From the NCBI RefSeq assembly GCF_900111445.1, contig NZ_FOHE01000003.1:1729-65728 (forward strand): DNA of 64,000 nucleotides, read 5' to 3'. Made by a program: the position numbers and the translations under genes. Under the pieces are notes generated by a model. It was not told the origin of the DNA, did not search any database, and saw only the letters and a list, made by a program, of their open reading frames with translations. This stretch comes from Oceanobacillus limi. GTDB lineage: Bacteria; Bacillota; Bacilli; Bacillales; Amphibacillaceae. Positions 7,124 through 15,193 of this stretch are shown here, in pieces; the first letter of the stretch is position 1, and every line of letters starts with the position of its first letter.

Positions 7124-10100
7124 GTGAAGCTCGTAAATACATCCGTAAAGCGTCCTGTTGGGGTTATCATGGTCGTATTAGCTGTAATTGCACTTGGAGT
7201 TGTTTCACTTCGCGGGTTAGCGGTTGACCTTTTCCCGAAAATTGACTTGCCAATTGCAGTTATTGCTACTTCATATGATGACGCAGCACCACAGGAAGTA
7301 GAAAATTTAGTAAGTAGGCCGATCGAATCGGCGATAAGCTCTGTGGAAGGCATTGATACAATCCAATCCCAATCTCAGTCCGGAGCATCTCTTGTTGTGA
7401 TGATGTTCAATAATGGGGTCGATTTGGATCAAGCCTTGCTCGATGTTCGAGAGCGGGTTGATCAAACAAAAGGATTTTTACCGGAAAGTGCTGGGGAGCC
7501 AAATATCATGCGTTTTAACCCGGATCAAATGCCGGTAATGTGGGTTAGTATCACTGGAAAGGATGCTGCAGCATTAACAGAGATTGCGGACGATCAAATT
7601 GTTCCGTACTTTGAACGCCAAGGCGGGGTAGCTTCTGTAACAGTAGAAGGTGCCAAAACAAGAGAAATTCAATTGGTTCTTGACCAATCAAAAATGCAGC
7701 AATATGGTGTAAATCCGCAAGAAATTACCCAAGCTTTAAATAGTCAAAATCAATCTGCTTCGGTTGGAACTGTTGAACGTGGGGATAAAGATTTACAGCT
7801 ACGTATTACAGGGACATTTGATTCATTAGACGATATTTCACAAACCATTATCCAAACGCAAGCAGGAGCTACAATTCATGTAGAGGATGTAGCGGAAGTA
7901 AACGATACATTTAAGGATTCCAATGGATTGACATTAGTAAATAGCAAGGAATCCATTGTATTATCCATCATGAAGAAGACAGACGGCAATACAGTAGAAG
8001 TTGCTTCCAATATCAAAGATGGTATTGCTGATTTAAACGAGGAATTAGTCGACGGTGTTGATTTGGATATCGTAATTGATACGTCGGAATTTATCCAATT
8101 GTCCATTGATTCTGTTGTTAAAAACATATTACTTGGTGGCGTCATGTCACTTATCGTACTCCTATTGTTCCTGAAAAGCGTTCGGGCAACGATTGTAATT
8201 GGGGCTTCCATTCCAATTGCCATTATTTCTACCTTTACACTCATGTACTTCACTGGTGAAACGTTAAACGTACTGACATTAGGTGGATTGGCACTAGGGT
8301 TAGGTATGATGGTGGATAGTTCCATCGTAATTTTAGAAAATATATATTCCTATCGACAAAAAGGGTATAGCCTGAAGGAATCTGCGATGAAAGGTGCTTC
8401 GGAATTAGCGCCAGCAGTTATCGCGTCAACAACGACGACATTGGTTGTATTTTTACCAATTGTATTTGTTCAAGGGATTGCTTCCGATCTGTTTACACCA
8501 TTAGCATTGGCGGTTGCTTTTTCCTTAATCGCATCGCTTGTTGTCGCATTAACACTCGTTCCAATGCTATCATCTAAATTGTTATCAAAAGCAATGGAGG
8601 ACCACGGAAGACGCTATTGGTTTAACCGCTTCCTAGATCGGGTCGGAAATGGCTATGCGAGAATTTTAAAATGGACGTTAAAACATCGGAAAACAACGGT
8701 TGCGGCAACTATTATAGCTATCATTGGAAGTTTGGCACTTACTCCATTAATCGGTGCCGAATTTATGCCAGCCTCTGATCAAGGTCAGGTGCAGGTCAAT
8801 GTGGAAACAGCAACAGGTACCTCCTTGAGTCAAACAGAAGAAGTTGTGGAAAAAGTAAATGAACGTTTAGCTGCCTATGAAGAGTATATTGAAATGAATT
8901 ACGTAAGTGTTGGCGGTGGAGATATGACAGGCATGGGAGGTGGCGGAGGAAATCAAGCTACCTACATGATGCAGCTAATCCCAGCTAGTGATAGGGATAA
9001 ATCAACAACAGATATTGTGCAAGAAATGGATGAAGATCTCCAGCGTGTGCCTGGTGCAGAAATTTCTGTAAGTGCATCGGATGCTGGTATGAGTATGGGT
9101 GACCCAATTCAAATTCAGTTAAATGGAGCCGAGCATGAGGTGCTACGTGAGCTTGCAGATCAGATCGTAACAGAGATTGAATCGATTGATGGGATTCATA
9201 ATCCGTCATCTGCTGCCTCAGAAGGTGTACCGCAAATGAATATTGTGGTAGATAAAGAAAAAGCAGCAATGCATGGTTTAACACAGGATCAAATTTTAGG
9301 TCAAATTAGTTTGCAGTTTACGGGCCAATTGGCAACGCAATATCGTGAAGAAGGACATGAAATGGATGTCACACTCATTTATCCAGAAGAAGAGCGTAGT
9401 ACCATTAGTGACTTACAAGACTTGAAAATATCAACACCTACTGGAGCGGTTATCCCATTAGAGGAAGTAACGCAATTCCAGGAAATGCAAGGACCTGTAT
9501 CCTTGCTACGACAAAACCAGCAGCCACAAATGAACATATCTAGTGATGTTTTAGATCGTGATTTAAACAGCGTGGTATCGGATGTAGAAGATAAATTGAA
9601 ATCCATTCCGTTCCCAGAAGGATATAGTTATTCCATGGGTGGGCAAGCAGAAGACATGGCTGAATCGTTTGCGGACTTAGCATTAGCCTTGGTGTTCTCG
9701 ATATTCTTGGTTTATGCTGTCATGGCGATTCAATTTGAGAACTTCTTGTTCCCATTCATCATCATGTTCTCCCTACCGGCAACGGTTGTAGGGGTCATGC
9801 TTGGGTTATTTATTACCGATCTACCGCTAAGCATCCCAGGATTTATTGGGATTATCATGCTTGCAGGTATCGTAGTAAACAACTCCATTGTCCTTGTTGA
9901 CTACATTAACATTTTACGAAGCAGGGGTATGGACCGATTTGAAGCAATTATTGAAGCTGGAAAAAGTAGGCTACGCCCAATTCTAATGACAACATTGACG
10001 ACAATTCTCGCGATGATTCCATTAGGTCTTGCCTTAGGTGAAGGGGCAGAAATGCAGCAGCCGCTTGCGATTACAATCATTTTCGGATTGACGGTGTCCA

Positions 10101-10192
10101 GTCTATTTACACTTGTATTAATTCCAGTTGTTTATTCCATGTTCGATGATTTAACAGCGAAGATGGTACGAAGAAAAAAGAAAAAGGCTTAA
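7124..10192 (+). CDS. RND family efflux pump permease (AcrB/SwrC-like)
   Basis: A 1022-residue inner-membrane antiporter with the RND layout: TM1 at residues 12-31, a large outer loop starting VDLFPKIDLPIAVI, six TM helices from about 330, a second large loop (about 555-840) and a final TM block. The proton-relay helix reads GLGMMVDSSIVILENI: D398 matches AcrB D407, but the next Asp (AcrB D408) is Ser399 here. A Gly/Met-rich stretch (about 603-612) lies in the second loop. GTG start, three bases after the adaptor gene. By analogy with YerP/SwrC it may export lipophilic antimicrobials or surfactants; the substrate is not readable. Confidence 0.93.
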   Translation: MKLVNTSVKRPVGVIMVVLAVIALGVVSLRGLAVDLFPKIDLPIAVIATSYDDAAPQEVENLVSRPIESAISSVEGIDTIQSQSQSGASLVVMMFNNGVDLDQALLDVRERVDQTKGFLPESAGEPNIMRFNPDQMPVMWVSITGKDAAALTEIADDQIVPYFERQGGVASVTVEGAKTREIQLVLDQSKMQQYGVNPQEITQALNSQNQSASVGTVERGDKDLQLRITGTFDSLDDISQTIIQTQAGATIHVEDVAEVNDTFKDSNGLTLVNSKESIVLSIMKKTDGNTVEVASNIKDGIADLNEELVDGVDLDIVIDTSEFIQLSIDSVVKNILLGGVMSLIVLLLFLKSVRATIVIGASIPIAIISTFTLMYFTGETLNVLTLGGLALGLGMMVDSSIVILENIYSYRQKGYSLKESAMKGASELAPAVIASTTTTLVVFLPIVFVQGIASDLFTPLALAVAFSLIASLVVALTLVPMLSSKLLSKAMEDHGRRYWFNRFLDRVGNGYARILKWTLKHRKTTVAATIIAIIGSLALTPLIGAEFMPASDQGQVQVNVETATGTSLSQTEEVVEKVNERLAAYEEYIEMNYVSVGGGDMTGMGGGGGNQATYMMQLIPASDRDKSTTDIVQEMDEDLQRVPGAEISVSASDAGMSMGDPIQIQLNGAEHEVLRELADQIVTEIESIDGIHNPSSAASEGVPQMNIVVDKEKAAMHGLTQDQILGQISLQFTGQLATQYREEGHEMDVTLIYPEEERSTISDLQDLKISTPTGAVIPLEEVTQFQEMQGPVSLLRQNQQPQMNISSDVLDRDLNSVVSDVEDKLKSIPFPEGYSYSMGGQAEDMAESFADLALALVFSIFLVYAVMAIQFENFLFPFIIMFSLPATVVGVMLGLFITDLPLSIPGFIGIIMLAGIVVNNSIVLVDYINILRSRGMDRFEAIIEAGKSRLRPILMTTLTTILAMIPLGLALGEGAEMQQPLAITIIFGLTVSSLFTLVLIPVVYSMFDDLTAKMVRRKKKKA

Positions 10193-10207
10193 GAAGATAA
10201 GTTGAAG

Positions 10208-10240
10208 GAAAGAGCTTCCATATGGGGGCTCTTTCAATGT
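10208..10240 (+). terminator. Weak terminator-like hairpin after the RND operon
   Basis: GAAAGAGC (10208-10215) pairs with GCTCTTTC (10228-10235). The T tract is poor. Confidence 0.45.
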
Positions 10241-10334
10241 GTTGATGACTTTGAAAAATAATAGGAATATTACTTGGGAATTTTGCCAAAATAGAACTTT
10301 CTCTACAAATTTTTACATAATAAGCTATTTATAC

Positions 10335-10363
10335 TTTGCTAAATGGCGCGAATATAGTAGAAT
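10335..10363 (+). promoter_or_regulatory. Promoter of the HU gene
   Basis: -35-like TTTGCT (10335-10340) and -10 TAGAAT (10358-10363) are 17 bases apart, 34 bases before the start codon. Confidence 0.5.
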
Positions 10364-10396
10364 AGAGACAAACTTATAATAGGAGAGTTGATACAT

Positions 10397-10669
10397 ATGA
10401 ACAAAACAGAATTAGTTTCTGCAGTAGCAGAAAAAAGTGAACTTTCAAAAAAGGATGCAACTGCTGCAGTTGAAGCAGTTTTCGAATCAATTTCAGATTC
10501 ATTAAAAGAAGGCGAAAAAGTACAATTAATTGGCTTTGGAAACTTCGAAGTACGTGAGCGTGCTGCTCGTACAGGAAGAAATCCACAAACTGGTGAAGAA
10601 ATTCAAATTCCAGCAAGCAAAGTACCTGCTTTCAAACCAGGTAAACAATTAAAAGACTTAGTAAAATAA
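10397..10669 (+). CDS. hup: HU family nucleoid DNA-binding protein
   Basis: A 90-residue protein with the full HU pattern: [20 protein letters not shown] at the start, the [18 protein letters not shown] arm and the C-terminal [14 protein letters not shown]. It binds and bends DNA without sequence specificity. The ATG at 10397 is chosen because AGGAGAG lies 10 bases upstream; an upstream TTG in frame has no ribosome site of its own. It is a single-gene unit with promoter and terminator. B. subtilis hbs lies in another neighbourhood (near mtrA), so this may be an extra HU copy. Confidence 0.93.
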   Translation: MNKTELVSAVAEKSELSKKDATAAVEAVFESISDSLKEGEKVQLIGFGNFEVRERAARTGRNPQTGEEIQIPASKVPAFKPGKQLKDLVK

Positions 10670-10678
10670 GTCAGACTT

Positions 10679-10722
10679 AAAAGGTGTTCTCGCTTCAAGT
10701 AGAAGTGGGAACACCTTTTTTA
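10679..10722 (+). terminator. Terminator of the HU gene
   Basis: AAAGGTGTTCT (10680-10690) pairs with GGAACACCTTT (10708-10718) with a T tract. Beyond it, from 10723 to 10979, I see no gene, RNA or repeat. Confidence 0.88.
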
Positions 10723-10979
10723 AATAGTTTTGTATATGGATTTTGGTGTACGCTCTTTCTAAGCAACCGCTTTTGATTAGTGGCTAGCTCATGTTGAATT
10801 ACTCTTTTATGTTTTTACATAGACTGGGTGGAATATCGTTCGCAGAGATCGTAAAGGTCCTGCCTTTTTTATTCCGTATATAAGTGGCAGTAATATAACC
10901 GCTTCAAAGTTGATAGTTAAAACCAAGAAGAATATGTGGAGAACCAGTTGCAAATAATTGTTTGATTCGTTCGTTTAGC

Positions 10980-11008
10980 ATCAGTGGGGAATGAAGAACC
11001 CCACTGAT
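10980..11008 (-). terminator. Hairpin after the DUF2187 gene
   Basis: ATCAGTGGGG (10980-10989) pairs with CCCCACTGAT (10999-11008). It follows the minus-strand gene by 7 bases. A related hairpin lies behind another minus-strand gene at 46090-46125. There is no long T run, so terminator function is likely but not certain. Confidence 0.6.
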
Positions 11009-11015
11009 TGAGGAT

Positions 11016-11219
11016 TTACTTTATTGTGTAATTACCATGTCTAACAACTGTGTTTGGCATTTCATAGCCTAATACCTTTGCAGATTCCTTCGATATTTCC
11101 ACTAGTACACTATTGTCTCGAACCAAAAATACGGTACCTTCGTATAAGTTGTCTTTTCGATCAAAAAGAATAACATCTCCTATATTTGCAGTAGTCTTTC
11201 CGGATGATACATTGTTCAT
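11016..11219 (-). CDS. DUF2187 (YkvS-like) small protein
   Basis: A 67-residue protein with a small beta-rich domain: IGDVILFDRKDNLYEGTVF, DNSVLVEISKES and the terminal NTVVRHGNYTIK, the pattern of DUF2187 (PF09953, YkvS of Bacillus). A KOW/SH3-like fold is plausible; function unknown. The start is placed at 11219 because AAAGGAAG precedes this ATG; an ATG 24 bases upstream in frame has a weaker context. No signal peptide. It stands alone between two hairpins. Confidence 0.72.
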   Translation of the reverse strand: MNNVSSGKTTANIGDVILFDRKDNLYEGTVFLVRDNSVLVEISKESAKVLGYEMPNTVVRHGNYTIK

Positions 11220-11333
11220 ATTTATCTTCCTTTCAGAGTTCATTTTGTAAGTTGAGTTATCTTTTCACGTTCATAAGTACAAGGTGTCTATTCGGCATAC
11301 GCTTATTTGCTATGTATATGAATTGGGTGATTA

Positions 11334-11510
11334 TAAAAAAAGCCACCTTAATACAGGTTGGCGGATAACGGTTTAATCACCATACATGTAATTAATCGGA
11401 TCGTGTGTGCACCATCGATTTAAATGATTGTTGCGACCTTTTTTCTATAAGTATGCCTTTATTTTTATATTTATTATTTCTATTTTATAACTATGAGTAA
11501 TTATTTTCAA
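11334..11510 (-). ncRNA. Candidate small RNA with own promoter and terminator
   Basis: On the minus strand -35 TTGAAA (11505-11510) and -10 TAAAAT (11482-11487) are exactly 17 bases apart. A predicted transcript of about 135 nt would start near 11475 and end at a hairpin GCCAACCT...AGGTGGC (11342-11362) followed by seven T residues. No reading frame longer than a few codons with a ribosome site is visible inside. Not recognised as a known RNA family; a leader of the DUF2187 gene is unlikely because the terminator lies more than 100 bases before that gene. Confidence 0.45.
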
Positions 11511-11586
11511 TCTATTTCGTCAATTTTAGATATTTTGTCATAGATTTGTTTTGGGACTTTTATACTATATTGGCGAGATGCGAGAT

Positions 11587-11632
11587 TTAAAAAAGGAGGG
11601 CTTAACAAAAAATGTTTAAGCCCTCCTTTTGG
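11587..11632 (-). terminator. Terminator of the ThrE-like operon
   Basis: AAAAGGAGGGCTTAA (11591-11605) pairs with TTAAGCCCTCCTTTT (11616-11630). The minus-strand T run follows. The stem includes the stop codon of the preceding gene. Confidence 0.88.
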
Positions 11633-12062
11633 ATCGTGCTACTTTTCGAAAGATCTGGTTTGCTACTTCAGAAAACATAAGACCAATCGCGATCCCACCC
11701 GCTAGTAGCATTACTTTTGCAGAGTACTGTACTGCTGCATAATAATCATTTACTACAAAGCTTCGCATTGCTTCATAAGCCATTCCACCAGGAACAAGGG
11801 GGATGATCCCAGATACAGTAAAGATAATAATTGGCGTTTTATAGACCTTGGCACAAATTTGCGTTAAAACGGCAACTAACATAGAACCAAAAACAGTTGC
11901 TGGTACCGTATCCATCCCATTATCGACTAACACATAATAGAGGATCCAACCAGCCATACCTACGAAACCACATTGAATTAACGCACGACGCGGAGCATTA
12001 AACAAAACCCCAAAACCAGCAGCCGCTACAAAACTCGTAACCAACTGAGCAACAATAACCAC
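11616..12062 (-). CDS. Threonine/serine exporter family protein, C-terminal half type (ThrE_2, YjjB-like)
   Basis: A 148-residue membrane protein with four to five hydrophobic helices (about 4-20, 33-47, 55-70, 78-95 and 116-135) and the family signature IIIFTVSGIIPLVPGGMAYEAM. This matches ThrE_2 (PF12821, DUF3815), the part corresponding to the C-terminal half of Corynebacterium ThrE, an exporter of threonine and serine. It works with the 253-residue partner encoded upstream. The two genes are separated by a repeat element (12085-12228) that leaves both frames intact. Substrate in this organism is inferred from the family only. Confidence 0.85.
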   Translation of the reverse strand: MVIVAQLVTSFVAAAGFGVLFNAPRRALIQCGFVGMAGWILYYVLVDNGMDTVPATVFGSMLVAVLTQICAKVYKTPIIIFTVSGIIPLVPGGMAYEAMRSFVVNDYYAAVQYSAKVMLLAGGIAIGLMFSEVANQIFRKVARSKRRA

Positions 12063-12084
12063 ACAAACAACCCCTAACTACACC

Positions 12085-12228
12085 GGTGCCAGGCACCGAC
12101 AAAATATGACAAAACCCAACAAACGACAAATGCCGACACTATTTGGCAGGTGCCAGGCACCGACATTTTCCGACAAACATCAGGCGTGCCAATGTTCGAC
12201 AACATCCAACAGGCAGGTGCCTGGCACC
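12085..12228. repeat. GGTGCCAGGCACC palindrome cluster 2
   Basis: Copies at 12085-12097 and 12149-12161 (GGTGCCAGGCACC) and an inverted one at 12216-12228 (GGTGCCTGGCACC). Order and orientation are the same as in cluster 1, with CGACAAAATATGAC- and CGACATTTTCCGAC-type spacers. The element fills the gap between the two ThrE-type genes. Confidence 0.92.
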
Positions 12229-12261
12229 CCTGGGTCACCCCTGGTACCTAATCAGAGGTGT

Positions 12262-13023
12262 TTAGATGAAGGCGAGGACGCTGGCGATTCCGGCTCCGAT
12301 GGCGAATGCAGTGAGGACGGCTTCGGCGCCTTTGGATACCCCTGCTACGAGGTGTCCTGCCATCAGGTCTCGGACGGCATTTGTGATATGTAAGCCTGGT
12401 ACTAGCGGCATGACAGCACCAATGATAATTTTGTCGAGCTCTAGTCCGATTCCTAATGTAATAAATCCTACAGCAATCAATCCTATAATCAGCGAGGCGA
12501 AGAATTCTGCGATAAAACGGATTTCAACCAATCGCTCCGATCCTAGCATTGCTGCAAAGCCAAGTCCACCCGCAATACACGCTGGAATAAAGTCTGCCCA
12601 CGTTCCACCGAACATAATTGTAAAGCAACCACTCACAAATGTAGCCGCAATCACCAACAACGTATTCGAATAGACAGAATGATTCCGGTCTAACTCCTTT
12701 AATGAGTCAAATGCTTCATTCAATTCCAATTCCCCAGATACGATCATTCTAGAAATTCGATTTACTTCAGCAATTTTATATAAATCGGTAGTACGCTTGG
12801 CGATACGCATGAAATTAGCTGCTTCTGCACGATCGACAGAAAAATTAATACCAGTAGGCGTTGCATAGCTTTGTGGATTTTCCACTCCAAAAGCGATGGC
12901 AATTCGGTCCATGGTATCTTCAACTCGGTATGTCTCCGCACTACATTCCAACATGATTTTTCCAGCGAGCATACACACCTTGGCAATATTATTTTGATTT
13001 TCCACATGACTACCAACTTTCAA
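12262..13023 (-). CDS. Threonine/serine exporter family protein, N-terminal half type (ThrE, YjjP-like)
   Basis: A 253-residue protein of the ThrE/DUF1212 family (PF06738). Residues 1-110 form a soluble domain (CMLAGKIMLECSAETYRVED; NPQSYATPTGINFSV), followed by five membrane helices (about 120-250) with the motif GAVMPLVPGLHITNAVRDLM, the counterpart of the partner's IIPLVPGG motif. Together the two proteins form a split amino acid exporter as in E. coli YjjP-YjjB. The start ATG at 13023 has no strong ribosome site, so a slightly different start is possible. Confidence 0.87.
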   Translation of the reverse strand: MKVGSHVENQNNIAKVCMLAGKIMLECSAETYRVEDTMDRIAIAFGVENPQSYATPTGINFSVDRAEAANFMRIAKRTTDLYKIAEVNRISRMIVSGELELNEAFDSLKELDRNHSVYSNTLLVIAATFVSGCFTIMFGGTWADFIPACIAGGLGFAAMLGSERLVEIRFIAEFFASLIIGLIAVGFITLGIGLELDKIIIGAVMPLVPGLHITNAVRDLMAGHLVAGVSKGAEAVLTAFAIGAGIASVLAFI

Positions 13024-13078
13024 GCTTTGAATATTCTCTACATATTATAGTAGCTATTTGTAAGATATGAAAGGAAAA

Positions 13079-13114
13079 TAAAAAAGATGCTCTACATTAA
13101 AACCAAGCATCTTT
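13079..13114 (-). terminator. Terminator of the c-subunit-like membrane protein gene
   Basis: AAAGATGCT pairs with AGCATCTTT across a short loop (13083-13113). A T run follows on the minus strand. Confidence 0.8.
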
Positions 13115-13125
13115 GTAACAGTTTA

Positions 13126-13530
13126 TTATGGAGCCATCATAAATAAAGAAACAATGGATATGATCGGTATCGCATTCATAAGTGCTAAACTTACAAAGGA
13201 AAATGTATTTACTGCTTCTTTATTTTCTTTCGTGACATCAACAGAACGCTGTAACAATACGAAGAATGAACCTATAGCCATGATCAAAATGACAATCATT
13301 CCAGGGATTAATAATTCATCAAAGGAACCAACCGTTTCCATATTGGCCATGCCAAACACAATCAAAATGATCGGAATTGCTTCACTGATTCCAACACCAA
13401 TAAAAAGATTGGTTTGATACTTCTCTTTTAGCGTCGGATTTTCCTTTAACTTTTCAAGATTTATTTTGTAGAAGAATAAAATCGGTATAACTGCAAGAAC
13501 CGCTGCTAATACAAACACATAAGGACTCAC
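13126..13530 (-). CDS. Four-helix membrane protein resembling a duplicated ATP synthase c subunit
   Basis: A 134-residue protein with four hydrophobic helices arranged as two hairpins. The second helix, FIGVGISEAIPIILIV, resembles the proton-carrying helix of F-type subunit c (FxGxALxEAxPIIxxV), and the loop before it (KENPTLKEKYQT) resembles the RQPE loop region. The fourth helix, FVSLALMNAIPIISIV, repeats the pattern with Asn in place of Glu. This looks like a c-subunit hairpin duplicated, as in V-type rings, with one ion site kept. No other ATP synthase genes are near; it has its own terminator. Function is unknown; the family relation is inferred from these motifs. Confidence 0.65.
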   Translation of the reverse strand: MSPYVFVLAAVLAVIPILFFYKINLEKLKENPTLKEKYQTNLFIGVGISEAIPIILIVFGMANMETVGSFDELLIPGMIVILIMAIGSFFVLLQRSVDVTKENKEAVNTFSFVSLALMNAIPIISIVSLFMMAP

Positions 13531-13630
13531 ATAGGGTCACTCCTTTTTCAGATTTTTTAAAATTAAGTACTAGATAATATTACCATATTAATATAACTAC
13601 CTCAATGGAAGACTAAGAATGTTGTAAAAT

Positions 13631-13659
13631 TTGCATCGCTTATATTGTAAAGCTATAAT
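13631..13659 (+). promoter_or_regulatory. Sigma-A promoter of tagO
   Basis: -35 TTGCAT (13631-13636) and a perfect -10 TATAAT (13654-13659) with a 17-base spacer, 50 bases upstream of the tagO start. Confidence 0.75.
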
Positions 13660-13709
13660 TTAGTCTAGAATTAATAGGGAAATTGATAATATTTATATAG
13701 GAGAATTTT

Positions 13710-14786
13710 ATGTTTTCAATTGCCGATTTTACAATCGCTTTTTTTATCTCATTATTTTCAGCTTGGTTGTTAACTTATCCCGTAAATAAACTTGCTGTCA
13801 AAATAGGAGCTGTTGACTTTCCTAATGATCGAAAAATACACACGAAAGTTACACCAAGATTAGGTGGGTTAGCAATATTTGTTGGAGCTTTTTTAGGAGC
13901 TATTTATTTGCAACCTTACCATGAACACTTGCCAGAAATTATATTTGGAGCTATCACGATTATCATTACAGGTGCGTTGGATGATCGATACACGATTAGA
14001 CCCGTTGTTAAGCTTACTGGGCAGTTAATAGCAGCCTCTTTTCTAATATCGGGAGGGTTAATAATAGAGAGAATAACCTTGCCGTTAATTGGTGTTGTTG
14101 ATTTAGGTTTTTTTAGTGTATTAATAACCGTACTATGGATCGTAGGCATAACAAATGCTATAAATTTAATTGACGGTTTAGATGGGCTTGCAACAGGTGT
14201 GTCTTCAATCGCGCTCATAAGTATTTTTGTAATGGCAATCATTGATGCGCAGGTATTGGTTGCTTATTTTTGCATTGTCTTAATCGGAGCAAACATTGGT
14301 TTCTTATACCATAACTTCTATCCAGCAAAAATTTATATGGGAGATACCGGTTCTAACTTTTTGGGGTATATGATTGCTGTTGTGTCCATACTGGGGTTGT
14401 TTAAAAATATAGCTATATTCAGTTTTGTTTTACCTATTGTCGTGTTAGCAGTTCCTATTTTTGATACATTGTTCTCTATTATCCGACGTGCAATAAAAAA
14501 AGAAAACATCATGATTGGAGACCGAATGCATATTCATTACCAGATATTAGACTCGGGGTATAGTCATCGTAAAACGGTCTTGATCTTATATGGCATAAGT
14601 GCATTATTTGGGACATTAGCCGTATTACTTTCCAATGCCTCGATAACTACTAATTTAATTGTCATGTTCTTCCTATTGATTTTACTTCATATTCTTGCTG
14701 AGATAGCAGGACTTGTAATGGGCGGAAGAAGACCGATTCTAAGTATGGTTGGAAATGTTTTGAAAATGAATAGAAAGGTTGAATAG
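13710..14786 (+). CDS. tagO: Undecaprenyl-phosphate N-acetylglucosaminyl 1-phosphate transferase TagO
   Basis: A 358-residue multi-pass membrane enzyme of the MraY/WecA family that links GlcNAc-1-phosphate to undecaprenyl phosphate, the first step of wall teichoic acid and related polymers. Seen: PNDRKIHTKVTPRLGGLAIF, the GALDDRYTI Asp pair, NAINLIDGLDGLA, the Mg site GDTGSNFLG and the cytosolic loop HIHYQILDSGYSHRKTV. About ten to eleven helices. It is transcribed alone, 10 kb away from the tagD/tagB cluster and 18 kb from tagGH. It is also a plausible first enzyme for the S-layer-binding polymer. Confidence 0.93.
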   Translation: MFSIADFTIAFFISLFSAWLLTYPVNKLAVKIGAVDFPNDRKIHTKVTPRLGGLAIFVGAFLGAIYLQPYHEHLPEIIFGAITIIITGALDDRYTIRPVVKLTGQLIAASFLISGGLIIERITLPLIGVVDLGFFSVLITVLWIVGITNAINLIDGLDGLATGVSSIALISIFVMAIIDAQVLVAYFCIVLIGANIGFLYHNFYPAKIYMGDTGSNFLGYMIAVVSILGLFKNIAIFSFVLPIVVLAVPIFDTLFSIIRRAIKKENIMIGDRMHIHYQILDSGYSHRKTVLILYGISALFGTLAVLLSNASITTNLIVMFFLLILLHILAEIAGLVMGGRRPILSMVGNVLKMNRKVE

Positions 14787-14811
14787 ACCTTGCTAAAGCT
14801 GGTGGAGAACC

Positions 14812-14855
14812 TAACGGTGATTTAAACCTTCAAAGGTTTGCATCACCGTTTTGAT
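14812..14855 (+). terminator. Terminator of tagO
   Basis: AACGGTGAT (14813-14821) pairs with ATCACCGTT (14842-14850); an inner arm AACCTT/AAGGTT extends the stem. T-rich sequence follows. Confidence 0.82.
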
Positions 14856-14921
14856 ATTTCTTTTGAGCGTGTTAAGTGTTTATTCCCTTGCCTCTAGTTA
14901 ATATGAAAAACAACTGAAATT

Positions 14922-15176
14922 CTATTTAACCCATTTCGGGACATCCAAGGAACATAAAATTTCTAATTCCTTTTCTCTTATATCTGTATAAGAACTTATT
15001 TGGATTAAATCCTCATCAACGAATGCCGGATGCGTCATTACTTCAACTGATTCAACATTTAACTCTCGCAATCTACTAAATATGTCTTTGTTAACGCCGC
15101 TCCCGTAGAAATCAAGGTATAGTTCTTCTGTTAATAATAGTTCAGTATACTCTTTTAATGAATCTACATATCGAAT
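14922..15176 (-). pseudogene. Remnant of a chbG/YdjC-type carbohydrate deacetylase, C-terminal part only
   Basis: On the minus strand an 84-codon frame ends at TAG (14922-14924). Its translation contains EVMTHPAFVDEDLIQISSY and then TDIREKELEILCSL, the C-terminal motif of the ChbG/YdjC family, which removes an acetyl group from chitobiose-type sugars. The N-terminal two thirds with the other metal ligands are missing. Similarity stops around 15177, just where the ribosome site of the EIIB gene on the other strand begins, which points to a rearrangement junction. ChbG genes usually accompany PTS genes such as the neighbouring EIIB, so both may be leftovers of one operon. No start codon with a ribosome site is visible. 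Confidence 0.72.
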
Positions 15177-15193
15177 GGTTACGAGGAGGAAAA

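Noticed and set aside
7876-8325. 149-codon minus-strand frame inside the RND gene
   Set aside because: Antisense shadow of a conserved membrane protein; no start context.
12106-12673. Plus-strand frames across the palindrome cluster and the ThrE gene
   Set aside because: They run through repeats and the antisense of a recognised family; the translation is low complexity.
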